Counted from the first letter of the stretch, positions 6,153-12,982 are shown. The stretch is DNA of 13,398 nucleotides from SCTD01 sp036675425 (GCA_036675425.1 JAKFFB010000243.1:1-13398); one strand, 5' to 3'. Translations and numbers: made by a program. Notes: generated by a model not told the origin, from the letters alone.

Positions 6153-7307
6153 CTACGTGAACAGGTACTTCCCGCAGTGCGGCCACTGCCCGGCACCGGA
6201 GCGCTTGTAGAGGAGCTTGGCCCGGTAGGTCTGCTCGCCGGCCGAGTTGTCGATCGGGTCACCCTGACCGCCGACGCTCTGCCAGGTGGCCATGGAGAAC
6301 TGGTAGAGCCCGCGGTACCGGCCGGTCGAGCTGACCGCGCGGGGGTTGCCGCCGGACTCGCAGCGGGCGAGCGCCGGCCAGTTCAGGCTGTCGACGTCGC
6401 CGGTGCCCTGGCGCGCGCTCTCCTGCACGGGGCGGGCCTTGGTGCCGACCGCGAGGATGCGGACGACCGGCGCCCTCAGCACGGTCCGCGACAGGACGGT
6501 GCGCTTCTCGAGCGCGCCGTTCGCGTGCACGGTCTCGACCGTCTCGCGGGCGCTGCCCGTCACGCCGGCGCGCAGCGTCTTGGTCTCGCCCTTGTAGAGC
6601 GTGGCGTCCGGGCGCTTCTCGGTCGCGAACGGCACCACGACGGTCTCGGTGAACCGCTTGGTCGAGATGCGGGTGACGGTGATGGTCATGCCCTTGGCGA
6701 CGGGCGTCTGCCGGGTCGCGGAGATGCGGTCGTCGCCGTCGAGCTTGATGCCGGCCTCGATGAGCGCGTCGCGCACGGTCGGCGCGGCGGTGGTGACCTT
6801 GCGGGTCTGGCCGTCGGCCACGATCGTGATCGGCTTGGGGGTGCTCACCTGCAGCCGGAAGCCGTCGAGCGGGATGATGCGCGAGCGGGATGCCGCCATC
6901 GCCACGACGCCGTCGCGCAGGCCGATCTGCTCCAGCGCCTCGTCGACCGACGCCGCGGTCACCCAGACGGTCTTCTCGACGCCGTCGACCACGAGCGTGA
7001 TCTGCCGGGCGCGACGCAGCGCCACGCGGTCGCCGTCCTCCACCACGGTGCCGGCAGCGGGCACGAGCACGTCGCGCTCGCCCACCTCCAGGCCGGCCGC
7101 CTCGAGCACGTCCTCGACCGTCTCGCCCCGGAAGTCGACCTCGCGGGTCTGCCCGTCGACCGACAGCAGGACCGTCGACCCGGTCATCGACCAGGCCAGC
7201 CCGCTGGCGAGCAGCGCGGTGAGCAGCACGCCGATGACGAGGGGGACAGCGGGACGGCTGACGGCCGAGCGCAGCGAGGCGCGGGACGGCAGGGCGGGAA
7301 CGAGCAC
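6153..7307 (-). CDS. rpfB: Resuscitation-promoting factor, RpfB type (muralytic transglycosylase)
   Basis: An exported cell-wall hydrolase that cleaves peptidoglycan and supports regrowth from dormancy. The 384-residue product has an N-terminal membrane anchor or signal segment (about 20-40) and three DUF348 repeats: VLLSVDGQTREVDFRG (from 46), the ITLVVDGVEKTVWV repeat (from 103) and the ITIVADGQTRKVTT repeat (from 160). A G5 domain (about 212-290) and the C-terminal lysozyme-like Rpf domain (305-384) follow. The catalytic Glu is E317 in ARCESGGN. C316 and C378 sit as the conserved disulfide pair. This is the full RpfB architecture. The frame continues to 7460, but GTG 7307-7305 is chosen because GGAG lies 4 nt upstream and the upstream codons encode no signal-like sequence. 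First gene of rpf-rsmA-ispE-ABC-F. The control region lies at 7308-7547. Confidence 0.94.
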   Translation of the reverse strand: MLVPALPSRASLRSAVSRPAVPLVIGVLLTALLASGLAWSMTGSTVLLSVDGQTREVDFRGETVEDVLEAAGLEVGERDVLVPAAGTVVEDGDRVALRRARQITLVVDGVEKTVWVTAASVDEALEQIGLRDGVVAMAASRSRIIPLDGFRLQVSTPKPITIVADGQTRKVTTAAPTVRDALIEAGIKLDGDDRISATRQTPVAKGMTITVTRISTKRFTETVVVPFATEKRPDATLYKGETKTLRAGVTGSARETVETVHANGALEKRTVLSRTVLRAPVVRILAVGTKARPVQESARQGTGDVDSLNWPALARCESGGNPRAVSSTGRYRGLYQFSMATWQSVGGQGDPIDNSAGEQTYRAKLLYKRSGAGQWPHCGKYLFT

Positions 7308-7342
7308 GGGACTCCAAGCGCAGTGCGGCCCGGGCACGCGGG

Positions 7343-7364
7343 GTCGCACACGGGGGTGTGCAAC
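7343..7364 (-). repeat. Strong hairpin in the rpf leader
   Basis: The arms 7343-7351 and 7356-7364 form a 9-bp stem with one G-U pair closed by a CCCC loop in the rpf RNA, 35 nt before the start codon. No T-tract follows, so it is not a classic intrinsic terminator. It may stabilise the leader or be part of a folding switch. Confidence 0.55.
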
Positions 7365-7403
7365 TCGGACGAGCGATCGCGATCCCGGCTTCTCTGACGT
7401 GCG

Positions 7404-7432
7404 ACGGTACGGCCCACCTCGGAGACGTCCAA
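7404..7432 (-). promoter_or_regulatory. Candidate promoter for rpf
   Basis: The minus strand reads TTGGAC (7432-7427), a 17-bp spacer and TACCGT (7409-7404), close to the actinobacterial primary-sigma pattern. The predicted start is near 7397, giving a leader of about 90 nt that carries the hairpin at 7343-7364. The -35 lies in the loop of the inverted repeat 7413-7444. Confidence 0.4.
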
Positions 7433-7444
7433 ACCCGAAGTGGG
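7413..7444. repeat. 10-bp inverted repeat overlapping the rpf promoter candidate
   Basis: CCGAAGTGGG (7435-7444) and CCCACCTCGG (7413-7422) pair at 9 of 10 positions; in the rpf-strand RNA the tenth is a G-U pair. The loop is 12 nt. It is either an operator around the -35 or, if transcription starts further upstream, a leader hairpin. Confidence 0.5.
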
Positions 7445-7523
7445 GGAAGAACCTGCTCACCGAGCCCTGTTCGACGCCCCGGTGGGGAGTACCTGCAGGT
7501 CAGGGCCGATTTCTCATGACGGT

Positions 7524-7539
7524 TGTGAAACGGCTCACG
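7524..7539. promoter_or_regulatory. CRP/GlxR-type binding site upstream of rpf
   Basis: TGTGA-AACGGC-TCACG matches the CRP-family consensus TGTGA-N6-TCACA at 9 of 10 defined bases. The site lies 8 bp past the tatD stop and about 215 bp from the rpf start. CRP homologues control rpf genes in actinobacteria (Rv3676 on rpfA in M. tuberculosis; GlxR in Corynebacterium). Binding here is inferred. Confidence 0.5.
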
Positions 7540-7547
7540 ACAGGGCG

Positions 7548-8375
7548 TCAGAGCGCGAAGGCACGCCGCCCGTTGGCCGCGATCGCGCCGCAGAGCTCGT
7601 CCAGGTCGGCCTCCCGCACGGCCGCCATGGAGCGCACCGTGAGCGGCACGAGGTAGGGCGCGTTGGGCCGCCCGCGGAACGGCATCGGGGTGAGGAACGG
7701 CGCGTCCGTCTCCACCAGCAGCAGCTCGACAGGGGCTGCTGCGACGGCGTCCCGCAGGTCGTCGTTGGCCTTGAACGTCACCGGCCCGGCGAAGCTCATG
7801 AACCAGCCGTGCTCGGCGCAGGTGCGCGCCATCGTCGCGTCGCCGGAGTAGCAGTGGAAGACCACGCGGTCGGGCGCGCCCTCGTCGAGCAGCACCCGGA
7901 TCACGTCGTCGTGGGCGTCGCGGTCGTGGATGACCAGCGCCGTGCCGGTGCGCTTGGCGATGGCGATGTGCGCGCGGAAGGAATCCTCCTGCAACCGGTG
8001 CCCCTCGGGGGTCTCGGTGCGGAAGAAGTCGAGCCCGGTCTCGCCGACCGCCTTCACCTGGGGCAGCTGGGCGAGCGCCTCGATCTCGCGGAGCGCCTCG
8101 TCGGTGGCCGCCCCCCGGCCGGCCTCGTTCGGGTGGATGGCCACCGCCGCGTGCACGTCGTCGTACCTGCTCGCGACCTCCGCCGACCACCGGCTCGAGG
8201 CCAGGTCCACGCCCACCTGCACCACGGTGTCGATGCCGACGCTGCGGGCGGCGGCCAGCGCCTCGTCGACGTCGGCATCCATCAGGTCGAGGTGGGCGTG
8301 GGAGTCGAGGACGGGGACGGCGAGCGGCTCCGGCAGCGGCGGCGGCTCCCCGACCCTCCCGTGCGAACGGCTCAA
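7548..8375 (-). CDS. tatD: TatD-family metal-dependent hydrolase/DNase
   Basis: A 275-residue amidohydrolase-fold enzyme of the TatD family, 3'-5' exonucleases linked to DNA repair and DNA clearance. All metal ligands are visible: HxH in DSHAHLD (H26, H28), E112 in GETGLDFF, H150 in VIHDRD, H174 in FHCYSGD and D224 in ETDAPFLTP. The GRPNAP signature follows at 235-240. No ATG or GTG lies between the upstream stop and the catalytic HxH; the first in-frame starter is TTG at 8375-8373, which overlaps the metG stop as TTGA. That start gives the Pro-rich N-terminal tail typical of actinobacterial TatD and is therefore preferred. Third gene of rsmI-metG-tatD. Confidence 0.93.
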   Translation of the reverse strand: MSRSHGRVGEPPPLPEPLAVPVLDSHAHLDLMDADVDEALAAARSVGIDTVVQVGVDLASSRWSAEVASRYDDVHAAVAIHPNEAGRGAATDEALREIEALAQLPQVKAVGETGLDFFRTETPEGHRLQEDSFRAHIAIAKRTGTALVIHDRDAHDDVIRVLLDEGAPDRVVFHCYSGDATMARTCAEHGWFMSFAGPVTFKANDDLRDAVAAAPVELLLVETDAPFLTPMPFRGRPNAPYLVPLTVRSMAAVREADLDELCGAIAANGRRAFAL

Positions 8376-10153
8376 GCCTGCGCCTCGGCCTCGAGGCGGG
8401 CCAGCTCCTCGTCCACCACGGAGGGCTCGAGCTTCCTGAACAGCGGCGTCGGGGCGCCGATGGGCTGGCCGACCCGGATCGGGCGCGACTCCCACACGGC
8501 GGCGGTGTCGTAGTCGCCCGTCAGCACCGGGTAGCCCGGCCCGCCGTCGAGGTCCTCGACCTCGCGCAGCTCCGGCTGCCCGGCCCACGGCTCGTCCCCA
8601 CCGAGCATCGCGTCGACGGCGTCGCACGACGCCGGAAGGAACGGCGTGAGCAGCGCCTTGGCGTCGTCGACCAGCTGCAGCGCGACGTGGAGCACGCTGT
8701 CCCGTCGCGCCGGGTCGTCCTTGAGCTTCCACGGCGCCTGGTCCGACAGGTACTTGTTGGCGTCCGCCACGACGCGCATCGCCTCGGTGATGGCGGCCTT
8801 CTGGTTCGACTTCTCGAGGTGCGCGCCGACCGCGGCGAAGCCGGCCTTGGACGACTCGAGCGCGGCGACGTCGTCGCCGGTGAGCTCGCCCGGTCCGGGG
8901 ATCGCACCGAGGTTCTTGTGCACCAGGGACAGCGACCGGTTCACGAGGTTGCCCCAGCCGGCGACCAGCTCGGTGTTGTTGCGGGTGACGAACTGCTCCC
9001 ACGTGAAGTCGGTGTCGGAGGTCTCCGGGCCCGCGACGGAGAGGTAGTAGCGCAGGGCGTCCGCGCCGTACCGCTCGAGCACGTCGCGGACGTAGATGAC
9101 GACCGAGCGCGAGGAGGAGAACTTGCGCCCCTCCATGGTGAGGAACTCGCTGCTCACGACCTCGGTCGGCAGCGCGAGCTCGCCCAGCGGCCCGGGCGTG
9201 CCGGCGGGCTTGCCGCTGGCGCCGAGCAGGATCGCCGGCCAGATGACCGAGTGGAAGACGACGTTGTCCTTGCCCATGAAGTAGCGGGCGTCGGCGCTGC
9301 CGTCCCAGTACGGCCGCCAGGCGTCGGGATCGCCGGTGCGGCGGGCCCACTCGACGCTCGCCGAGAGGTAGCCGATGACCGCGTCGAACCAGACGTAGAT
9401 CCGCTTGTCGGTGCGGTCCTTCCACTCCGGCAGCGGGATAGGGACACCCCAGTCGAGGTCGCGCGTGATGGCGCGCGGCTTGAGGTCGCCGATGAGGTTC
9501 TCGCTGAACTTCAGGACGTTCGGGCGCCAGCCCTGGCGGGTCTGCAGCCAGCTGCCGAGCGACTCCGCGAAGGCCGGCAGCTCGAGGAAGAACTGCGCGC
9601 TCTCCACGAACTTCGGCGGCTTGCCGTCGATCTTGCTGACGGGGTTGATCAGGTCCTGCGGGTCGAGCTGGTTGCCGCAGCTGTCGCACTGGTCGCCGCG
9701 CGCGCCGTCGTAGCCGCAGATCGGGCAGGTGCCCTCCACGTAGCGGTCCGGCAGCCCGCGCCCGGTGGACGGATCGATCGCCGACAGCTGCGAGCGCTCC
9801 ACCACGTAGCCGTTGGCGTGCAGCGCGGTGAAGAGCGTCTGCACCACCGCGTAGTGGTTGCGCGTCGTGGTGCGCGTGAAGAGGTCGTACGACAGGCCGA
9901 GCCCCTGCAGGTCCTCGGCGATCACGCGGTTGTAGCGGTCGGCGAGCTCGCGGGCCGTGACGCCCTCGCGGTCGGCCTGCACCTGGATCGGGGTCCCGTG
10001 CTCGTCCGTCCCGCTGACCATCAGCACGTCGCGGCCGGCCATCCGCGAGTAGCGGCTGAAGACGTCGGACGGCACCCCGAAGCCGGCGACGTGGCCGATG
10101 TGGCGGGGGCCGTTGGCGTAGGGCCAGGCGACGGCGGTCAGGACGCGTGACAT
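8372..10153 (-). CDS. metG: Methionyl-tRNA synthetase
   Basis: A class I aminoacyl-tRNA synthetase that charges tRNA-Met for initiation and elongation. The 593-residue protein has HIGH (18-21) in AWPYANGPRHIGH. A zinc knuckle CPIC...CDSC (Cys 143, 146, 156, 159) follows. WFDAVIGY (255-262) belongs to the methionine pocket. The KMSKS loop appears as KFSSS (344-348), a form normal for actinobacterial MetG. A helical anticodon-binding domain follows and there is no C-terminal EMAPII-like tRNA-binding domain. The ATG at 10153 is 4 nt past the rsmI stop. TAGGGT lies 6 nt upstream, so the gene may also have its own leaderless start. Confidence 0.97.
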   Translation of the reverse strand: MSRVLTAVAWPYANGPRHIGHVAGFGVPSDVFSRYSRMAGRDVLMVSGTDEHGTPIQVQADREGVTARELADRYNRVIAEDLQGLGLSYDLFTRTTTRNHYAVVQTLFTALHANGYVVERSQLSAIDPSTGRGLPDRYVEGTCPICGYDGARGDQCDSCGNQLDPQDLINPVSKIDGKPPKFVESAQFFLELPAFAESLGSWLQTRQGWRPNVLKFSENLIGDLKPRAITRDLDWGVPIPLPEWKDRTDKRIYVWFDAVIGYLSASVEWARRTGDPDAWRPYWDGSADARYFMGKDNVVFHSVIWPAILLGASGKPAGTPGPLGELALPTEVVSSEFLTMEGRKFSSSRSVVIYVRDVLERYGADALRYYLSVAGPETSDTDFTWEQFVTRNNTELVAGWGNLVNRSLSLVHKNLGAIPGPGELTGDDVAALESSKAGFAAVGAHLEKSNQKAAITEAMRVVADANKYLSDQAPWKLKDDPARRDSVLHVALQLVDDAKALLTPFLPASCDAVDAMLGGDEPWAGQPELREVEDLDGGPGYPVLTGDYDTAAVWESRPIRVGQPIGAPTPLFRKLEPSVVDEELARLEAEAQA

Positions 10154-10157
10154 GCGG

Positions 10158-10997
10158 TCACCCTAGTGATCGCTTCGCCGCGACCACGGCGTCGAAGACG
10201 GTCCGCTTCGGCAGGCCGGTCTCGCTCGCGACCGCTGCCATGGCCTCCTTGCGGGTGAGGCCGGCCTCCTCGCGCACCCCCACGAGCCGCACCAGCTCCT
10301 CGGGGGTCAGCTCCTCCTGGCGCTCGGGGGCGCCCTCGAGGACGAGGGTGACCTCGCCGCGGACTCCGGCCTCGGCCCAGGCCACGAGATCGGGGAGGGT
10401 GCCGCGGACGACCTCCTCGTAGGTCTTGGTGAGCTCGCGGCAGACGACGGCCCGCCGGGTCGGGCCGAGCACGGCGGCCATGTCCGCGAGGGCGGCGGCC
10501 AGCCGGTGCGGGGCCTCGAAGAGCACCACGGTGCGCGGCTCGCCCTGGAGGGCGGCGAGCCGGGCGCGGCGCTCGCCTGCCTTGCGGGGCAGGAACCCCT
10601 CGAAGCAGAAGCGGTCGGTGGGCAGCCCGCTGACGGCGAGGGCGGTCGTGACGGCGGACGGCCCGGGGACGCAGGTGACGGGCAGGCCCTCGGCGGCTGC
10701 AGCCGCGACCAGGCGGTAGCCGGGGTCGGACACGGTCGGCATCCCGGCGTCGGTGACGAGGACGACCCGGCTGCCGGCTCGCAGCGCCTCCAGCAGCGAG
10801 GGGGTGCGCTGCGCCTCGTTGCCCTCGAAGTAGCTGACGACCCTGCCGGTCAGGGTCACGCCGAGGTCCGCGCAGAGCCGGTGCAGGCGGCGGGTGTCCT
10901 CGGCCGCGATCAGCTCGGCGGCGGTCAGCGCGGCGACCAGCCGCGGGCTGGCGTCGTCCGCGGAGCCGATCGGGGCTCCGGCGAGGACGAGGGGCAC
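10158..10997 (-). CDS. rsmI: 16S rRNA (cytidine1402-2'-O)-methyltransferase
   Basis: RsmI 2'-O-methylates C1402 in the decoding centre of 16S rRNA, using SAM. The 279-residue product matches the tetrapyrrole-methylase fold: APIGSADDASPRL (8-20), EDTRR (33-37), DAGMPTVSDPGYRL (83-96; usually DAGTP, so Met replaces Thr), PGPSAVTTALAVSGLP (111-126), FCFEGFLP (130-137) and RELTKTYEE (187-195). GTG 10997-10995 is chosen because GGGGGAG lies 9 nt upstream (11013-11007) and the protein then begins MPLVLAGAPIG, the standard RsmI N-terminus. A longer version from ATG 11048 would overlap the divergent mannosyltransferase start. First gene of rsmI-metG-tatD. Confidence 0.95.
   Translation of the reverse strand: MPLVLAGAPIGSADDASPRLVAALTAAELIAAEDTRRLHRLCADLGVTLTGRVVSYFEGNEAQRTPSLLEALRAGSRVVLVTDAGMPTVSDPGYRLVAAAAAEGLPVTCVPGPSAVTTALAVSGLPTDRFCFEGFLPRKAGERRARLAALQGEPRTVVLFEAPHRLAAALADMAAVLGPTRRAVVCRELTKTYEEVVRGTLPDLVAWAEAGVRGEVTLVLEGAPERQEELTPEELVRLVGVREEAGLTRKEAMAAVASETGLPKRTVFDAVVAAKRSLG
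10160..10165 (-). promoter_or_regulatory. Candidate -10 (TAGGGT) or ribosome site before metG
   Basis: TAGGGT lies at the very end of rsmI, 6 nt before the metG ATG. It fits a leaderless -10. The overlapping AGGG could equally serve as a Shine-Dalgarno in a polycistronic message. Confidence 0.35.
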
Positions 10998-11033
10998 AGC
11001 GGCAGTCTCCCCCAGCCCGTGCCCCACCTTCCC

Positions 11034-11039
11034 TAGGGT
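11034..11039 (+). promoter_or_regulatory. Candidate leaderless -10 (TAGGGT) for the mannosyltransferase gene
   Basis: TAGGGT is followed by 7 nt and then the ATG at 11047. It sits inside CCCTAGGG in the 49-bp gap to the divergent rsmI start. AGGG could instead be a Shine-Dalgarno, but 9 nt from the ATG it is less well placed. No -35 is apparent. Confidence 0.45.
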
Positions 11040-11046
11040 GTGCCGC

Positions 11047-12609
11047 ATGACCGCGACGCTGCAGCGTGCCGAGGCCACGTCCGAGCCGGCGGCGGCCGCC
11101 TGGCGCACCCGGATCCTCCCGCCGACGAACGGCCGCGGCGGCTGGATCGCCACGATCGCCGTGGCGCTGCTCGCCGGCGTGCTCCGGGTCGTCCGGCTCG
11201 ACATCCCGCGGGGTCGGATCTTCGACGAGATCTACTACGCCTGCGACGCGCAGAACCTGCTCCGCTACGGCGTGGAGGCCGGCACCGAGGGCGGCAACTC
11301 CGACTGCATCCCCAACGGGCAGGCAGGCTTCATCGTCCACCCGCCGCTGGGCAAGTGGGCGATCGCGCTGGGGATGCGCGTCTTCGGGGTGAACGAGTTC
11401 GGCTGGCGCATCGCGGCCGCCGTCGCCGGCACCCTGATGGTGGTCCTGCTCATCCGGGTCACCCGGCGGATGACCGGCTCGACGGTGCTGGCCTGCCTGG
11501 CCGGCCTGCTGCTGACGCTGGACGGCCTGCACTTCGTGCAGAGCCGGGTCGCGATGCTCGACGTCTTCCTGGCCGCGTGGGTGCTCGCGGCGTTCGCCTG
11601 CCTGGTGGCCGACCGCGACGCCGTGCGCCGGCGGCTGGCCGTCACCGACGACGACGACCTCGCCGGCTGGGGACCGTCGCTCGGGTGGCGGCCGTGGCGG
11701 ATCGCCGCCGGCGTGTGCCTCGGCGCCGCGCTCGCCACCAAGTGGAGCGCGCTCTACTACGTGGCCGTCCTCATCCTGCTGGCCTTCTTCTGGGAGGTCG
11801 GCGCGCGCCGGATGGCGGGCGTCTCCGCACCGCTGCGAGCGACGGTCTTCCGCTCCGCGGCGCCGCTCCTGGCCGTGCTCGTGGTGCTGCCCGCGTTCCT
11901 CTACGTCATCAGCTGGTTCGGCTGGTTCGCCAGCAGCGCGGCGGACCAGGTCGCCTGGGACCGCAACTGGGCCGAGGGCAACCCCGCCTCCGGCATCGCC
12001 GGGCTGGTGCCGGACGGGCTGCGCTCCTGGTGGCACTACCACGTCGCGCAGTTCACCTTCCACGACGACCTGCGGCAGAAGCACCCCTACCAGTCGCACC
12101 CCGCCGGCTGGCTGCTGCTCGCCCGGCCGGTGTCGTACTACTACCCGGCCGGTGTCGGCGCCGGCGACTACGGCTGCGAGGTCGAGTCCTGCTCGCGCGA
12201 GGTGCTCGCCATCGGCACGCCGGCGATCTGGTGGATCATGCTCGTGGTGCTGCCGGTGCTGGCCTGGCTGTGGCTGGCCAAGCGCGACTGGCGACCGGCG
12301 GCGGTGCTCGTCATGGTCCTCACCGCGATCCTGCCGTGGATCCGCGACGACCTCGACGGCCGGACGATGTTCCTGTTCTACGCGCTGCCCGCGGTGCCGT
12401 TCATGTGCCTCGGCCTGGCGCTGGTCGCCGGCTGGCTGTACGGCGGTGCGGCCGCGACCGCGCGCCGCCGGACGGCCGCCGCGATGGGGGTGGGCGCCTA
12501 CCTCGCGATCGTCGTCATCAACTTCGCCTACCTCTACCCGGTGCTGGCCGCGCAGACGCTGCCCTACGACGCCTGGCGGGCCCGGATGTGGTTCACCAGC
12601 TGGATCTGA
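11047..12609 (+). CDS. pmt: Polyprenyl-phosphomannose-dependent protein O-mannosyltransferase
   Basis: A 520-residue GT39-family membrane glycosyltransferase that moves mannose from polyprenyl-phosphomannose to Ser/Thr of proteins crossing the membrane. It is the bacterial equivalent of yeast Pmt and of Rv1002c. The catalytic acidic pair is Asp60-Glu61 in RIFDEIYYACDAQ, at the start of the first extracellular loop. HPPLGKW (98-104) follows, as in the family. About ten hydrophobic segments are visible, including 33-50, 125-138, 145-160, 172-188, 218-250, 270-292, 395-412, 417-432, 443-467 and 478-500. ATG 11047 is preferred to earlier in-frame codons because of the -10 spacing and because upstream codons overlap rsmI. 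The divergence from rsmI is conserved in mycobacteria. Likely substrates are exported lipoproteins and wall proteins. Confidence 0.95.
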   Translation: MTATLQRAEATSEPAAAAWRTRILPPTNGRGGWIATIAVALLAGVLRVVRLDIPRGRIFDEIYYACDAQNLLRYGVEAGTEGGNSDCIPNGQAGFIVHPPLGKWAIALGMRVFGVNEFGWRIAAAVAGTLMVVLLIRVTRRMTGSTVLACLAGLLLTLDGLHFVQSRVAMLDVFLAAWVLAAFACLVADRDAVRRRLAVTDDDDLAGWGPSLGWRPWRIAAGVCLGAALATKWSALYYVAVLILLAFFWEVGARRMAGVSAPLRATVFRSAAPLLAVLVVLPAFLYVISWFGWFASSAADQVAWDRNWAEGNPASGIAGLVPDGLRSWWHYHVAQFTFHDDLRQKHPYQSHPAGWLLLARPVSYYYPAGVGAGDYGCEVESCSREVLAIGTPAIWWIMLVVLPVLAWLWLAKRDWRPAAVLVMVLTAILPWIRDDLDGRTMFLFYALPAVPFMCLGLALVAGWLYGGAAATARRRTAAAMGVGAYLAIVVINFAYLYPVLAAQTLPYDAWRARMWFTSWI

Positions 12610-12680
12610 GGCGGGGTCGCGCCCCGACGGGGGGCTGCCGCGGCGTGTCGCACCGGCCGGCCAGGTCTGCACGCCGGCTT

Positions 12681-12746
12681 CGCGGTGACTGTCCGACGTG
12701 GTCGACTGCTGCCACGAGGTGACGACCAGACCGGACAGTCACCGCG
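12681..12746. repeat. 15-bp perfect inverted repeat with nested stem
   Basis: CGCGGTGACTGTCCG (12681-12695) and its exact complement (12732-12746) enclose 36 nt. Inside them TGGTCG (12699-12704) pairs with CGACCA (12723-12728), so the RNA would fold into a long interrupted hairpin. GGTCTG at 12664-12669 could compete for CAGACC at 12727-12732. No T-tract follows. Confidence 0.6.
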
Positions 12747-12803
12747 CGGCCAGCATCACGTGCTGCCGCCCCCGGACGCCCGCGCAGGATCGGGGGTGGC
12801 GTA

Positions 12804-12831
12804 CGGCCGATCGCGACCGCGGGATCGGCCG
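12804..12831. repeat. 9-bp perfect inverted repeat
   Basis: CGGCCGATC (12804-12812) and GATCGGCCG (12823-12831) are separated by 10 nt. It lies 35 bp beyond the tRNA terminator in the gene-free stretch. Function unknown; it may be a back-up terminator. Confidence 0.5.
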
Positions 12832-12864
12832 CCCGGTCACCACGATCGTGTGAGGAGACGCGCG

Positions 12865-12896
12865 AAAGCCCCGCTCCTGCAGGGAGGAACGGGGCT
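12865..12896 (-). terminator. Intrinsic terminator of the tRNA-Ala gene
   Basis: In the minus-strand RNA a 12-bp stem (AGCCCCGTTCCT with AGGAGCGGGGCT, one G-U pair, 12867-12896) with a 6-nt loop is followed by a short UUU. It begins 12 nt after the tRNA 3' end. The long GC stem with a short U run is usual for actinobacteria. Confidence 0.75.
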
Positions 12897-12906
12897 CTTG
12901 CGTGCG

Positions 12907-12982
<76 letters not shown>

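Larger units (their letters stand above)
7308..7547 (-). promoter_or_regulatory. rpf upstream region: control and leader
   Basis: About 240 bp between tatD and rpf without a gene. In transcription order it holds a CRP-type palindrome (7524-7539), a 24-nt stem with an internal loop (7449-7472), a 10-bp stem (7413-7444), a promoter candidate (7404-7432), a GC-clamped 9-bp hairpin (7343-7364), and the Shine-Dalgarno at 7312-7315. In M. tuberculosis the rpfB-ksgA-ispE operon is known to be controlled by an RNA switch in the rpfB leader, so an equivalent is plausible. I could not fit the ydaO (c-di-AMP) riboswitch signature to it. Confidence 0.5.
12610..12866. other. Gene-free stretch with inverted repeats
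   Basis: No convincing gene between the mannosyltransferase stop and the tRNA terminator. Just after the stop are two overlapping GC hairpins (CGGGG/CCCCG at 12612-12626 and GCCCC/GGGGC at 12621-12635). They exclude each other and may end the mannosyltransferase transcript. Larger inverted repeats follow at 12681-12746 and 12804-12831. Confidence 0.5.

Noticed and set aside
7308..7460. Extension of rpf to the upstream GTG at 7460
   Set aside because: The added residues are Arg/Pro-rich with no signal-like character. They would cover both stems and the promoter candidate, and GTG 7307 has a Shine-Dalgarno.
7521..7540. parS-like chromosome partition site (GTTTCAC half)
   Set aside because: Only one half of the TGTTTCACGTGAAACA palindrome is present. 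The symmetric match is to the CRP consensus instead.
7308..7547. ydaO (c-di-AMP) riboswitch in front of rpf
   Set aside because: This riboswitch often precedes rpf genes, but I could not match its conserved segments here. A covariance-model search (Rfam ydaO-yuaA) would settle it.
9109..9123. KFSSS instead of KMSKS in MetRS as a sign of a defective enzyme
   Set aside because: This variant is usual in actinobacterial MetG. HIGH, the zinc cysteines and the methionine pocket are intact.
8687..10150. 487-codon open frame antisense to metG
   Set aside because: Complementary shadow of metG, rich in Arg/Val/Ala/Gly with no recognisable domain.
10138..12672. An 844-codon open frame on the minus strand across the mannosyltransferase gene and rsmI
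   Set aside because: Shadow frame of GC-rich genes: very Arg/Gly/Ala/Pro-rich with no domain, while the opposite strand encodes a clear GT39 enzyme and another frame encodes RsmI.
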